Positions 56,906 to 64,000 of a DNA stretch of 64,000 nucleotides are shown here, in pieces. This DNA comes from Polynucleobacter sp. JS-Safj-400b-B2 (lineage in GTDB: Bacteria > Pseudomonadota > Gammaproteobacteria > Burkholderiales > Burkholderiaceae). Position 1 is the stretch's first letter. Every line of letters starts with the position of its first letter. The DNA is taken from contig NZ_JACVPJ010000002.1 of NCBI RefSeq assembly GCF_018881975.1, positions 278,693 through 342,692 on the forward strand, in the 5' to 3' direction. A program made the position numbers and the translations under genes. The notes beneath the pieces were generated by a model, which searched no databases, was not told where the DNA came from, and saw nothing but the letters and a program-made list of their open reading frames with translations.

Positions 56906-57048
56906 TCTTTGTATAATGAAGGGTGGCGGCCTGTTTAAAAAAGTTGCGGCATAATTGCTAATGCATTCAGGCCACTCTGCCAATCCTCTCGATTGGCTAC
57001 CCATGATCTTGATCATTGCGGGGAGGCAATTCTAGCCAAAAAATAATC

Positions 57049-57978
57049 CTAATCAATCTTAAGCTCGCTCAATGAAATGGCTTGACCAAGCAGCTCTGGC
57101 CTCACTCTGAACCCCTGATAGTAGATTTCAAATTGATTTAGTGTCTTTGAAACAATTTTAAAAGGAGGTCGTCCAAAAAAACTAAAGCCTTCGTTTGGCA
57201 ATACTGTAAGCTCGCGCAACTTCCCGGTAACATCTTCAAAGCAAATGGTTTGCGCCACTCCTTTATTGAGCACATATATTTGATTGCCTGGTTTACTTGC
57301 CTTTGAGGGAATATACCCCGCGATGCTCAGATTGGGTGATTCAGGCAGTTGGCAAGACAATGTAGTATTTTTTTGGGGAGCAGAAGATCCCTGGGATTGC
57401 TCTAGACTTTGCCGTTCGGCTGGCTGGGCCGTAGCCAGTTCATCCATTGGATCTGCCTGCTCCACCGGAGGGGGTGGCCCGGAGCTTTCTTCCGCAACTA
57501 GCCCAGGCCGCTTAGCCTCTAAAATCGGGGGAACAGCAGCACACATTACAGCAACAATCATAGCGACCGCAATGCTCCAAAGTGGCCAAGTTTTTGCGCT
57601 TGTTTTTTTGGTTTTCTTGTTATCGATGACGGGCATGGATGGCTGGCTCTGCGGTTGACGTAGCTCCACCAATTTACAATCGGCATTTATTGCATCTGCA
57701 TGAATTTTCGATGTATTCAAACTTAAGTCTGAGTCTACACCTGTTAGCATTTCACTCTGGGTGGCCTCAAAAGCCTCTTCGTGGCTTAGGCCCAAAATAT
57801 CCGCCACCTTCTTCGCACACTGAAATTGAATTGCTAAAGTATAGAAAGCCCTGTGGCCGCCCTCTTCAATTTGCTGCAATTGAAGCTTGGAATAAGTTGT
57901 TTTTTTGACTAAGTCCTCAATGGAGAGGTTTAGAGACTCCCTGGCCTGTTTGAAGCGACTCCCAATAATTTTCGGCAC
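57049..57978 (-). CDS. RodZ-like HTH-transmembrane protein
   Basis: 309 residues with a GTG start. N-terminal HTH (about 4-75; GSRFKQARESLNLSIEDLVKKT), a polar linker, one transmembrane helix (about 131-152; WPLWSIAVAMIVAVMCAAVPPI), a proline/glutamine-rich stretch, and a C-terminal periplasmic beta domain of about 100 residues. This is the layout of RodZ, which links the cytoskeleton to wall synthesis, though the HTH is divergent and the DUF4115-like part is not clear by eye. First gene of the cassette with bactofilin and M23 genes. Confidence 0.7.
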   Translation of the reverse strand: MPKIIGSRFKQARESLNLSIEDLVKKTTYSKLQLQQIEEGGHRAFYTLAIQFQCAKKVADILGLSHEEAFEATQSEMLTGVDSDLSLNTSKIHADAINADCKLVELRQPQSQPSMPVIDNKKTKKTSAKTWPLWSIAVAMIVAVMCAAVPPILEAKRPGLVAEESSGPPPPVEQADPMDELATAQPAERQSLEQSQGSSAPQKNTTLSCQLPESPNLSIAGYIPSKASKPGNQIYVLNKGVAQTICFEDVTGKLRELTVLPNEGFSFFGRPPFKIVSKTLNQFEIYYQGFRVRPELLGQAISLSELKID

Positions 57979-58204
57979 ATTAAACTCTTATCATTAAAGT
58001 CTAGATAGTCGTAAAAATACAGGCCGGTTCTGCTCTTGTCTATCCCATACTTATGGGGGGGGGGAATTTCAAAACCCACTCTTCGCGCCGACAAACGTCT
58101 TTGACAACCCCGAAAGGTAGCACGGGATTTGAAAATATTAGAATGGGCTAGCTGCCTATTTCAGCGATCGTGACCACACATTACGATTCATCGTGACAGA
58201 TAAA
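57979..58204. other. Intergenic region upstream of the RodZ-like gene with a C10/G10 tract
   Basis: No gene. Holds the presumed promoter of the minus-strand cassette, a run of ten G on the plus strand (58055-58064), about 77 bases upstream of the GTG, and an IS21-like remnant (58157-58197) next to the IS3 end. Confidence 0.7.
58157..58197. repeat. Remnant resembling an IS21-family terminal repeat
   Basis: Contains TTTCAG-n4-CGTGACCAC and a second CGTGAC 26 bases on, the same unit that is repeated four times at the end of the window. No transposase gene accompanies it. Confidence 0.5.
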
Positions 58205-58324
58205 TGACCCGCTTTGATTTTTAGTACCACTCCAAGTGAACTGGCCCCACAAATCTGAACACCCCCATAAGTGAATTCTCTGCTATTTTAATAGGCCCTT
58301 TAGGCCAGAAAGTAGAGAGAGCAA

Positions 58325-58624
58325 ATGGCAAGACGACCAAGACGTACCCACTCACCTAAGTTAAAAGCCAAAGTGGCGCTAGCAGCCATTGTTGGGGATA
58401 AGACCATCGCAGAGCTAGCAGTGCTGCATGATGTCCACCCCAACCAGATTACTGAATGGAAACGTCAGCTCGTAGACCGGGCAGCCGATGTCTTTGGAGG
58501 TGAACCCAATACCCCGCCTGTGGATCTGAAGGTGCTGCATGCCAAGATTGGTCAGCTGGCACTGGAGAATGATTTTTTGGAAAGCGCGCTTTGCAAAGCG
58601 GGGTTGCTGAGCGCAGGCAAATGA
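58325..58624 (+). CDS. IS3-family transposase OrfA
   Basis: 99 residues, HTH of the IS3 OrfA type (HSPKLKAKVALAAIVGDKTIAELAVLHDVHPNQITEWK) with a C-terminal leucine-zipper-like region (LHAKIGQLALENDFLESAL). The stop TGA overlaps the internal ATG of OrfB. Slippery site T TTT TTG at 58573-58579. Confidence 0.95.
   Translation: MARRPRRTHSPKLKAKVALAAIVGDKTIAELAVLHDVHPNQITEWKRQLVDRAADVFGGEPNTPPVDLKVLHAKIGQLALENDFLESALCKAGLLSAGK
58573..58600 (+). promoter_or_regulatory. Programmed -1 frameshift signal between OrfA and OrfB
   Basis: The heptamer T TTT TTG (58573-58579) is in the OrfA frame and is a classical X-XXY-YYZ slippery site. A palindrome CGCTTTGCAAAGCG (58587-58600) starts eight bases later and can form the stimulatory hairpin. 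A -1 shift would fuse OrfA to OrfB into the active transposase. Confidence 0.8.
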
Positions 58625-59451
58625 TTGCTCCAGATCACGAACTGCCCATTAGTAGCCAAGCCAAACTCTTGAACATCAGCCGTGGCACGGTCTATTACTT
58701 GCCAAAACCCGCCTCAAGTAAAGACTTGGCAATCATGCGCCACATTGATGAGTTACATCTACAACACCCCACCATGGGAGCAAGGATGCTGCGCGATCAA
58801 CTAAACCGCCAAGGCTTTAAGGTCGGCAGACGCCATGTATCCACGCTCATGAAGAAGATGGGCATTGTTCCGCTATCCTGCCAGAAGAACACGAGCGCCA
58901 AGCATCCTGGACATAAGATCTATCCTTATTTGCTACGCGCCATGAAAATTGACCGGGCCAATCAAGTCTGGGCCTTAGATACGACCTACATCCCCATGGC
59001 CAAAGGCTTTGTGTATCTGACTGCCGTGATTGACTGGGCTAGTCGTAAAGTATTGGCGGCTAAGGTGGCTATTACGCTAGAAGCCTGCCATGCCGTAGAA
59101 GTGCTAGAAGAGGCTTATCAAAAGCATGGCTATCCACAAATCGTGAATGTCGATCAAGGCAGTCAATTTACGGCAGAAGCCTTTGTTAGTCTGGTGACCC
59201 AATCAGGGGCGCAAATTAGCATGGATGGCAAAGGCTATTGGCGGGACAATGTCTTCATTGAAAGACTATGGAAAACTCTGAAGTACGACCACGTCTACCT
59301 GCATGCTTATGAATCCGTTGCCGATGCCAGAAGTAAGATCTTGGAGTTCCTTGCTTGGTACAACACCCAAAGGCCACACTCCAGTCTTGATAGAATGACT
59401 CCAGATGAGATGTATTTTAAGATCCTGCCCCCAGCATTAAAGGCAGCTTAA
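58591..59451 (+). CDS. IS3-family transposase OrfB (DDE integrase domain)
   Basis: 286 residues in the -1 frame relative to OrfA. HTH_21-like start, then the rve core with Asp in WALDTTYIPMAKG, Asp in NVDQGSQFTAEAF and Glu in FIERLWKTLKYD; YNTQRPHSSLDRMTPDE ends it. All three catalytic residues are present and there are no stops, so the element may be active. An ATG at 58621 overlapping the OrfA stop could also start OrfB alone. Confidence 0.95.
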   Translation: MQSGVAERRQMIAPDHELPISSQAKLLNISRGTVYYLPKPASSKDLAIMRHIDELHLQHPTMGARMLRDQLNRQGFKVGRRHVSTLMKKMGIVPLSCQKNTSAKHPGHKIYPYLLRAMKIDRANQVWALDTTYIPMAKGFVYLTAVIDWASRKVLAAKVAITLEACHAVEVLEEAYQKHGYPQIVNVDQGSQFTAEAFVSLVTQSGAQISMDGKGYWRDNVFIERLWKTLKYDHVYLHAYESVADARSKILEFLAWYNTQRPHSSLDRMTPDEMYFKILPPALKAA

Positions 59452-59578
59452 GCAGAGTAGAGAATCCACTTATAAATTGGGGAAAACTATTCAAAGGAGC
59501 AGAGCCAGTTCTATCAAAGCGGGTCATAATTGGTAATAAATTACTCATAAACCTGCATTAGATGGCCTAAATTTGAGC

Positions 59579-61027
59579 ATGTCCCCCAAAGTCTTTGCTA
59601 CGACAAAATTCATTTCTGCCTACGTCATCTGTGCCGCTTTAAATGGTTGCATGATGTATGGCGACGGTACGCCACCTCAGGTTACATTGCCAGATCAATG
59701 GCCTGCAAGTCAAAACGTTTCCAAAGAACAGTCTTTGCCTCTGTATCCATGGTGGCAACAGCTCAAAAGCGATGAGTTAAATGAACTCGTCAGCGAGAGT
59801 CTAAAAAATAACCGTCAAGTACTCCAGTCTATTAATAACATCGAGCAAGCTCAGGCACAACTTGATACGATCAAACTTGGCTGGCTACCTTCTCTCAATT
59901 TTTTTGGGGGATCAATCAATGGCAATACCACGCTATTTTTCCAAGGACTGTCTGTCCCAGTAGCTAATATAGGAGGCTTTGTTGGCTTTTTGCCCACCTA
60001 TGTAGTGAATTTATTGCAGCAGCCAGCCAGGCAAAATCAGGCAGGGCAAATACTGGAGGCCTCTCAGGCCGACTACCTTGCGGTTAGAACGGCGATGATT
60101 GCCCAAGTAACTACCGCTTATGTAGCAGTACTGGTAACCGAACGCCAGACTCAGATACTGCGGGATATGCAGGAGTCTTTAAAAAAGCGTGCTCAAATCA
60201 CCTCTTCTTTATCTGCAAGAGGCCTAGGTACTCAATATGGCCAGAATCAATTGGAGCTGGAGTTAAATGCAATCTCAGGCCAGCTTGCACAAAACTACGC
60301 AAATCATCAGGCTGCGCAAAATGCTCTTTTAATTCTGGTGGGCAGAGGAATTGGTCGAATTAAAACCAAGCAATCATTGGATCAAATTAATACCGATGTC
60401 CCATCCCCAGGAAATATGCCGGCATCTGTAGTGTCTACTAGACCAGATGTTGCTGCTGCAAGGGCAAGATTAGATGCTACAAACTATGGGGTGACCGCGA
60501 CTGCCAGTTCGCTGTTTCCATCAATTAGCTTAAACGCATTGGTGACTAATATAAAAACCACTCAGAACGGATCAAACGCCAGCTCAAATGCTAATTTTCA
60601 GGCTGCGTACGCTGCATTGGTGCTTGACCCTAAGATAATCGGGGCTATTAGCTCCAGTAATGCAGTTTATAGATCGGCTGCTATTGCTTACATTGATATA
60701 GTTAATTCTGCATTACGTGAAACTGATGATGCGTTATCTGCATACGATGCCCAAAGAGTAAAGCTATGGCATGACACTGAAGCATTTGTTAAAGCTAAAA
60801 ATAATTTGAAAATATCAGAGTCAATGTATCGGCAGGGTTTACTCTCTGAATCGCAGTTTCTTGAAAATAAAGCCCAATATAACTTGGTAGATGCTGCAGT
60901 AACGCAGACAAAGCTTACTGAGTTAATTGCAATGGCTAAGTTATATCAAAGCATGGGCGGTGGATCAATTTATGAAGAACAAAATCTTGAAATATCTAAC
61001 GGAACAGTACGACCTACTCAAAAGTAA
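59579..61027 (+). CDS. Outer-membrane efflux lipoprotein, NodT/TolC family
   Basis: 482 residues from the ATG at 59579. Signal peptide with lipobox LNGC (Cys near 24), then two repeats of the outer-membrane efflux fold (coiled-coil runs such as SESLKNNRQVLQSINNIEQAQAQLDTIKLGWLPSL and STRPDVAAARARLDATNYGVTATASSLFPSI). It is the outer-membrane exit of a tripartite pump with the following adaptor and FUSC genes. About 50 bases after the IS3 end. Confidence 0.92.
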   Translation: MSPKVFATTKFISAYVICAALNGCMMYGDGTPPQVTLPDQWPASQNVSKEQSLPLYPWWQQLKSDELNELVSESLKNNRQVLQSINNIEQAQAQLDTIKLGWLPSLNFFGGSINGNTTLFFQGLSVPVANIGGFVGFLPTYVVNLLQQPARQNQAGQILEASQADYLAVRTAMIAQVTTAYVAVLVTERQTQILRDMQESLKKRAQITSSLSARGLGTQYGQNQLELELNAISGQLAQNYANHQAAQNALLILVGRGIGRIKTKQSLDQINTDVPSPGNMPASVVSTRPDVAAARARLDATNYGVTATASSLFPSISLNALVTNIKTTQNGSNASSNANFQAAYAALVLDPKIIGAISSSNAVYRSAAIAYIDIVNSALRETDDALSAYDAQRVKLWHDTEAFVKAKNNLKISESMYRQGLLSESQFLENKAQYNLVDAAVTQTKLTELIAMAKLYQSMGGGSIYEEQNLEISNGTVRPTQK

Positions 61028-62033
61028 ACTTGCCCAGCTCAATTTGCGTCAGAAATTGGGCAGGGTCAACTTTGCTACAGCAATCTTCGCCTTGGGTGGA
61101 TTGCTTGCCATCGGATACTTTTTAACTTCTTTATTTACATTAACTGACAATGCTTACATTGTCCGCATTCAAACGCCAGTTTCTTCGAAAGTGGCCGGAT
61201 CAGTTGCTGAGGTTTTGGTTAAGAATGGGCAGGTAGTTAAGCCGGGAGATACTTTAGTAAAGCTAAATTCGGATAACTACAGATTACTCTTTGAGGCTGC
61301 AGATGCGCAATATGAAAAAGGCTTAACCAGTATTAAAGCCCTATCCAAAAAAGTTGATCTTACAAAGCACAACTTGCAGGCAGCCAAAGAGAATTTAGAA
61401 ATTCTTAAAAATCAATATCGCCAAAAAAATCATCCATCAGTGAAAGGCGGCATTCCACAAATTGAGCTCTCTGATTTGAAGCATAAGATTGAGGCTCAAG
61501 CAAATATCACAGCAGGGTTCGCAGATCAGCTGGAAATAGATCAATACGAAGTTGAGATGGCTAAAAATAATTTGACAGTATTAAAGAGCGCCAGAGATCA
61601 GGCAGAAATTGTTTTAAATGATTCCACAATTAAGGCTCTTACGGATGGTCAAGTCCAAAACGTCTTTTTAGGTATTGGTAAAAATATAGCGCCCGGAGAA
61701 ACGTTATTTACTCTAGTAAATGGCGGCAATGTATATGTCCAAGCCAATATCGAAGAAACAGATTTGGCTGGCGTAAAGCAGGGCGACAAAGTAACGGTAT
61801 ACCCAAGAATCTACTTTGGAAGCAAATCGTTCGAAGGGGTTGTTGTTAGCAATCCATTTGGCATTACTAGGCAAATTACCCAACCCTTCACGGGTAATCA
61901 AATTATTGCCACAGAAAATAAATGGCTTTTACTTCCTCAAAGACTTCCAGTAATTATTGAAATAACAAGCACTGATCCTAAGTATCCTCTTGAGAATGGG
62001 ATGTCTGCGTATGTTCGTATACGCGGTCAGTAG
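60972..62033 (+). CDS. HlyD/EmrA-type membrane-fusion adaptor
   Basis: 353 residues from MKNKILKYL. One N-terminal transmembrane helix (about 35-57), the biotinyl-lipoyl-like half (VSSKVAGSVAEVLVKNGQVVKPGDTLVKL), a long coiled coil, the second half (STIKALTDGQVQNVFLGIGKNIAPGETLFTLV) and the C-terminal beta domain. It joins the FUSC pump to the outer-membrane factor. The start overlaps the preceding stop by 56 bases; a TTG near 61041 is the alternative. Confidence 0.9.
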   Translation: MKNKILKYLTEQYDLLKSKLAQLNLRQKLGRVNFATAIFALGGLLAIGYFLTSLFTLTDNAYIVRIQTPVSSKVAGSVAEVLVKNGQVVKPGDTLVKLNSDNYRLLFEAADAQYEKGLTSIKALSKKVDLTKHNLQAAKENLEILKNQYRQKNHPSVKGGIPQIELSDLKHKIEAQANITAGFADQLEIDQYEVEMAKNNLTVLKSARDQAEIVLNDSTIKALTDGQVQNVFLGIGKNIAPGETLFTLVNGGNVYVQANIEETDLAGVKQGDKVTVYPRIYFGSKSFEGVVVSNPFGITRQITQPFTGNQIIATENKWLLLPQRLPVIIEITSTDPKYPLENGMSAYVRIRGQ

Positions 62034-62916
62034 CCCCTTATTTGATCGGGCAGACCCTTATTGGGTGTGCCGCCTGTCAGCCTTAAAAGTGGCTTATGTT
62101 GGGGTTGTGCTTTTTATCGTTAATGCATTCTTTAAATCACCAACAGTTCCAGTTCTAGAAATGCTAGTTACGGCTGTTGCCGTTGCAGCAACTGAATTGC
62201 CGCCAATGAATTCCCGTAAGAAAAAGGTCCTAGGCTACATTTGCATCGCCATACTTTGCGTCATTACCAACTCTATTTTTGGGTTGGCTTCCTATTTCAA
62301 GTGGGGTTTATTGGTCGGCGTAGGAGTATGGTCGTTGATTCTTTACCGCCTCATTGCTAAAGATGGCATGAGCGCGAATGTAGTGGGTATATTGATTCTG
62401 ATCGGAATCGTCTCGCTTGAGGGAGATGTTGCAACCGATCTTAATGGCGTGATTAATCACGCTCTATTCTATTTTGAATATGCTGCTGCAGGATTATTTG
62501 CTTTGCTTCTTTTTCCAAATCTTCATGATCGGGTTATTAAAAGTGCAGCGCTTCGCTTAATAGAGGCTGATCGCCAATTTATTGGGGGCGATTCAAATTT
62601 GAACAAGTTTGATAATCAGACCTTGATGAGCTTGTTGGCGATGCAAAACCAGGCTGAGCAAGTTCAGCCAGCCATCTATGGATTAATGCCATTCTTCAAG
62701 TCACTCCAGCTCCAGATCAGGGGTAATTCATTTGCTCAAAAAATACATGCCAAATCCACGCTGGATGTGCTTGATGTAATTCATCGTTCTATCTGCCAAT
62801 CACGTGTAATAGAGCTAGATAAGCTGACGCAGAGCACTGAGGTTTTGAGAGATGCCAAATTGGCCGCTACCATAAAAGATCTAGCTGAGTATTGGAATTC
62901 AAAATGCCTAGCCTAA
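62011..62916 (+). CDS. FUSC-family membrane protein, N-terminal half-like
   Basis: 301 residues from MFVYAVSSPLF. Five or six membrane segments (about 25-160) and a cytoplasmic C-terminal helix region. The family (AaeB, YccS, fusaric acid resistance) normally has about 650 residues made of two such halves. Here the halves are separate genes. The start overlaps the adaptor gene, so translation is coupled. The role, export of aromatic or other organic acids, is inferred. Confidence 0.8.
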   Translation: MFVYAVSSPLFDRADPYWVCRLSALKVAYVGVVLFIVNAFFKSPTVPVLEMLVTAVAVAATELPPMNSRKKKVLGYICIAILCVITNSIFGLASYFKWGLLVGVGVWSLILYRLIAKDGMSANVVGILILIGIVSLEGDVATDLNGVINHALFYFEYAAAGLFALLLFPNLHDRVIKSAALRLIEADRQFIGGDSNLNKFDNQTLMSLLAMQNQAEQVQPAIYGLMPFFKSLQLQIRGNSFAQKIHAKSTLDVLDVIHRSICQSRVIELDKLTQSTEVLRDAKLAATIKDLAEYWNSKCLA

Positions 62917-63749
62917 ATTTTAAAAATAGAATTTTGCAGGTCGTGGGGCTAATTGTTCTCTCACTTCTAGTTGCTCAAGTTTTGCAGTGGGATCAAGGAT
63001 TATGGGTAGCAGTATCGGTGACTGCGATCATTGGACCCTTTAGCGCAAGTTTGACAATAGAAAAGTCCCGCAACCGAATCATAGGCACCATTGCTGGATT
63101 GCTAATAGCCACAGTTTTGGAAATATTCCTAAGATATAACAATCAGCTTGTGTTTCTTGTGGGCATTATTTTGGCTTATGTGTTGGGGTTTGCTGTTCAG
63201 CAAAACTATCGTTACTTCATTATGGTTGTAACCGTGGCGATTTGTCTTAATTTTGAATATATGAATCTGCCATTTACCTCTTTTGAGCCAATATCGTTTC
63301 TCATTGCACGTTTTATGGCTGTTTTAGCGGGCATCACTTTATTTTTGTTTATTCAAAAATATGTATATGGAGTCCGTAATGCCAGAGTTGAGTTAGTAGA
63401 GTCGACTCAAAAAATTGCAGCTAGTATTTCCAAGAATCTCTTTCAACTTAGCACTTTGGCAGGTGTCGATCAGGCAATGGCGCTAAAAGCAGAGTCAGAA
63501 TCTTTTGAAGAGTTACTCTCCGCTTCTGGGTATGGACTTGGCGGCCCGTGTAATGAGCTACGTGCTGCCAATAGGATTAATAGAGTGCAACAAAGAGTGA
63601 TATCGCTCCTTTTAGATCTCTCCTATGCCCAGCAGGAGCCTGTCGAAATGCAGGCCAAAATAAAGTCTACGATTCAAAGAAGGGCGCTGAAGCTAAATAA
63701 TGCCCTTAGCAAGTTCACTCAAATAACGTCTCTTAACTACAGAACATGA
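62904..63749 (+). CDS. FUSC-family membrane protein, C-terminal half-like
   Basis: 281 residues from the ATG at 62904, overlapping the first half by 13 bases. Membrane segments (about 15-150) with AVSVTAIIGPFSASLTIEKSRNRIIGTIAGL, the FUSC signature, and a cytoplasmic helical end. No frameshift remnant joins it to the preceding gene; both have clean ends, so the split is probably real. Confidence 0.82.
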   Translation: MPSLNFKNRILQVVGLIVLSLLVAQVLQWDQGLWVAVSVTAIIGPFSASLTIEKSRNRIIGTIAGLLIATVLEIFLRYNNQLVFLVGIILAYVLGFAVQQNYRYFIMVVTVAICLNFEYMNLPFTSFEPISFLIARFMAVLAGITLFLFIQKYVYGVRNARVELVESTQKIAASISKNLFQLSTLAGVDQAMALKAESESFEELLSASGYGLGGPCNELRAANRINRVQQRVISLLLDLSYAQQEPVEMQAKIKSTIQRRALKLNNALSKFTQITSLNYRT

Positions 63750-63895
63750 CTAATTTTCAAAACCCACTCAAGCTACTCAATTTTTATGCTGAGAATATCT
63801 TTGGCGGAGGTATTGATGTTTTTATGCTCAGCGCAATCCTCATTTTTGTTATTCATAGTTTTTTAGTACTTTCTGCGTATTTCAGACCAGCGTGA
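63746..63895 (+). pseudogene. Truncated small membrane protein of the FUSC operon
   Basis: 49 residues overlapping the FUSC gene by ATGA. One membrane helix (about 27-45; MLSAILIFVIHSFLVLSAYF), then the frame runs into the repeats of an IS end and stops at TGA. FUSC operons often contain a small membrane protein (DUF1656/AaeX) after or before the transporter; similarity here is only in size and place. The normal C-terminus is probably lost. Confidence 0.55.
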
Positions 63896-64000
63896 CCACC
63901 CATTTCAGGCAAATGACCGGTCATTTCAGAGTGAGCGTGACCACCTGTTTCAGAATCAGCGTGACCGCTTTTGCACCTTCCTCTGAAATGCATTTTGCCT
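63880..64000. mobile_element. Left end of an IS21-like element with tandem terminal repeats
   Basis: TTTCAG occurs at 63880, 63903, 63924 and 63948; three of the units continue with AGCGTGACC. Imperfect 21-24 base repeats at the terminus are typical of IS21-family elements. The transposase genes would lie beyond the window. Confidence 0.55.

Larger units (their letters stand above)
58205..59526 (+). mobile_element. IS3-family insertion sequence, about 1.3 kb
   Basis: Two overlapping transposase frames in the IS3 arrangement, bounded by a perfect 15-bp inverted repeat (58204-58218 and 59513-59527; ATGACCCGCTTTGAT). A second, weaker pair GAACTGGC lies further inside. Ends TG...CA fit the family. 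No convincing target duplication is seen beside the repeat, and the left flank is an IS21-like remnant, so this is likely an old or nested insertion. Confidence 0.85.
52582..64000. mobile_element. Putative integrative element or genomic island at tRNA-Arg(CCG), right end beyond the window
   Basis: A tRNA 3' end, a repressor/excisionase/tyrosine-recombinase set, and then genes typical of accessory DNA (broken antitoxin, IS elements, efflux pump). A second copy of the tRNA 3' end, expected as the other attachment site, was not found before 64000, so the far boundary is unknown or the element is eroded. Confidence 0.6.

Noticed and set aside
58190..59540. Target-site duplication of the IS3 element
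   Set aside because: Flanking bases (AAA on the left, TAA on the right) do not match, so none is claimed.
63746..63895. Assigning the small last gene to DUF1656/AaeX
   Set aside because: Only size and place agree; the conserved motif of that family is not visible, so the name was not used.
52583..64000. A second attachment site with the tRNA-Arg 3' end
   Set aside because: No copy of the tRNA end was seen by eye in the window, so no right border is claimed.

Overview
The window looks like a chromosome segment from a free-living betaproteobacterium of the Burkholderiaceae, most likely Polynucleobacter or a close relative. This genus call is inference. It rests on moderate-to-low GC, the pilQ/hofQ-like secretin-aroK-aroB and lptM-lysA-cyaY neighbourhoods, a D-type (magnesium) HemB, Burkholderiales-type extensions on S3, and the order tRNA-Tyr/Gly/Thr-tuf-tRNA-Trp-secE-nusG-rplKAJL-rpoBC-rpsLG-fusA-tuf-S10-spc-alpha.

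Layout. (1) 1-10.2 kb holds housekeeping genes: the start of a divergent gene (probably a class A PBP), a short two-gene secretin module, aroK-aroB, cyaY facing lptM-lysA, a cytochrome c4, engB-hemB and cutA-dsbD. (2) 10.2-43.1 kb is one continuous minus-strand block with the translation and transcription machinery. It reads from tRNA-Tyr-Gly-Thr, tufB, tRNA-Trp, secE and nusG through rplKAJL, rpoBC, rpsLG, fusA, tufA and rpsJ to the S10, spc and alpha operons, ending at rplQ. Inside it are sigma70-like promoters (before tRNA-Tyr, before rpsL, between rpsJ and rplC), terminators (after nusG, rpoC and rplQ), a terminator-like attenuator just upstream of rplJ, and overlapping stem-loops between rplL and rpoB. 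(3) 43.1-48.5 kb is a complete minus-strand rRNA operon (16S, tRNA-Ile, tRNA-Ala, 23S, 5S) with a strong promoter, two boxA-like elements and a terminator. (4) 48.8-52.4 kb carries a GNAT acetyltransferase, a small cytochrome c, a BON lipoprotein, a DiaA/GmhA-like SIS protein, rsmI, and a small membrane anchor that looks like the front end of a cytochrome c5-type protein.

(5) From tRNA-Arg(CCG) at 52.5 kb to the window end is accessory DNA. A divergent repressor/excisionase pair with a GATCA operator array precedes a tyrosine recombinase, as in an integrative element. Next come a small zinc-ribbon protein, a broken BrnA-type antitoxin, and a three-gene envelope/cytoskeleton cassette: a RodZ-like HTH-transmembrane protein, a bactofilin and an M23 peptidase. 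A C10 homopolymer lies upstream of that cassette. An IS3-family element follows, then an efflux operon (NodT-type outer-membrane factor, HlyD-type adaptor, and a FUSC transporter split into two genes). The last small gene of that operon runs into repeats typical of an IS21-like end at the window edge.

The most interesting parts are the RodZ-like/bactofilin/M23 cassette in the island, the split FUSC pump, the stop-interrupted antitoxin, and the RNA structures in the rplJ and rpoB leaders. The two tuf genes appear identical over about 1.2 kb, which indicates gene conversion. All names come from reading the sequence; no database search was run.
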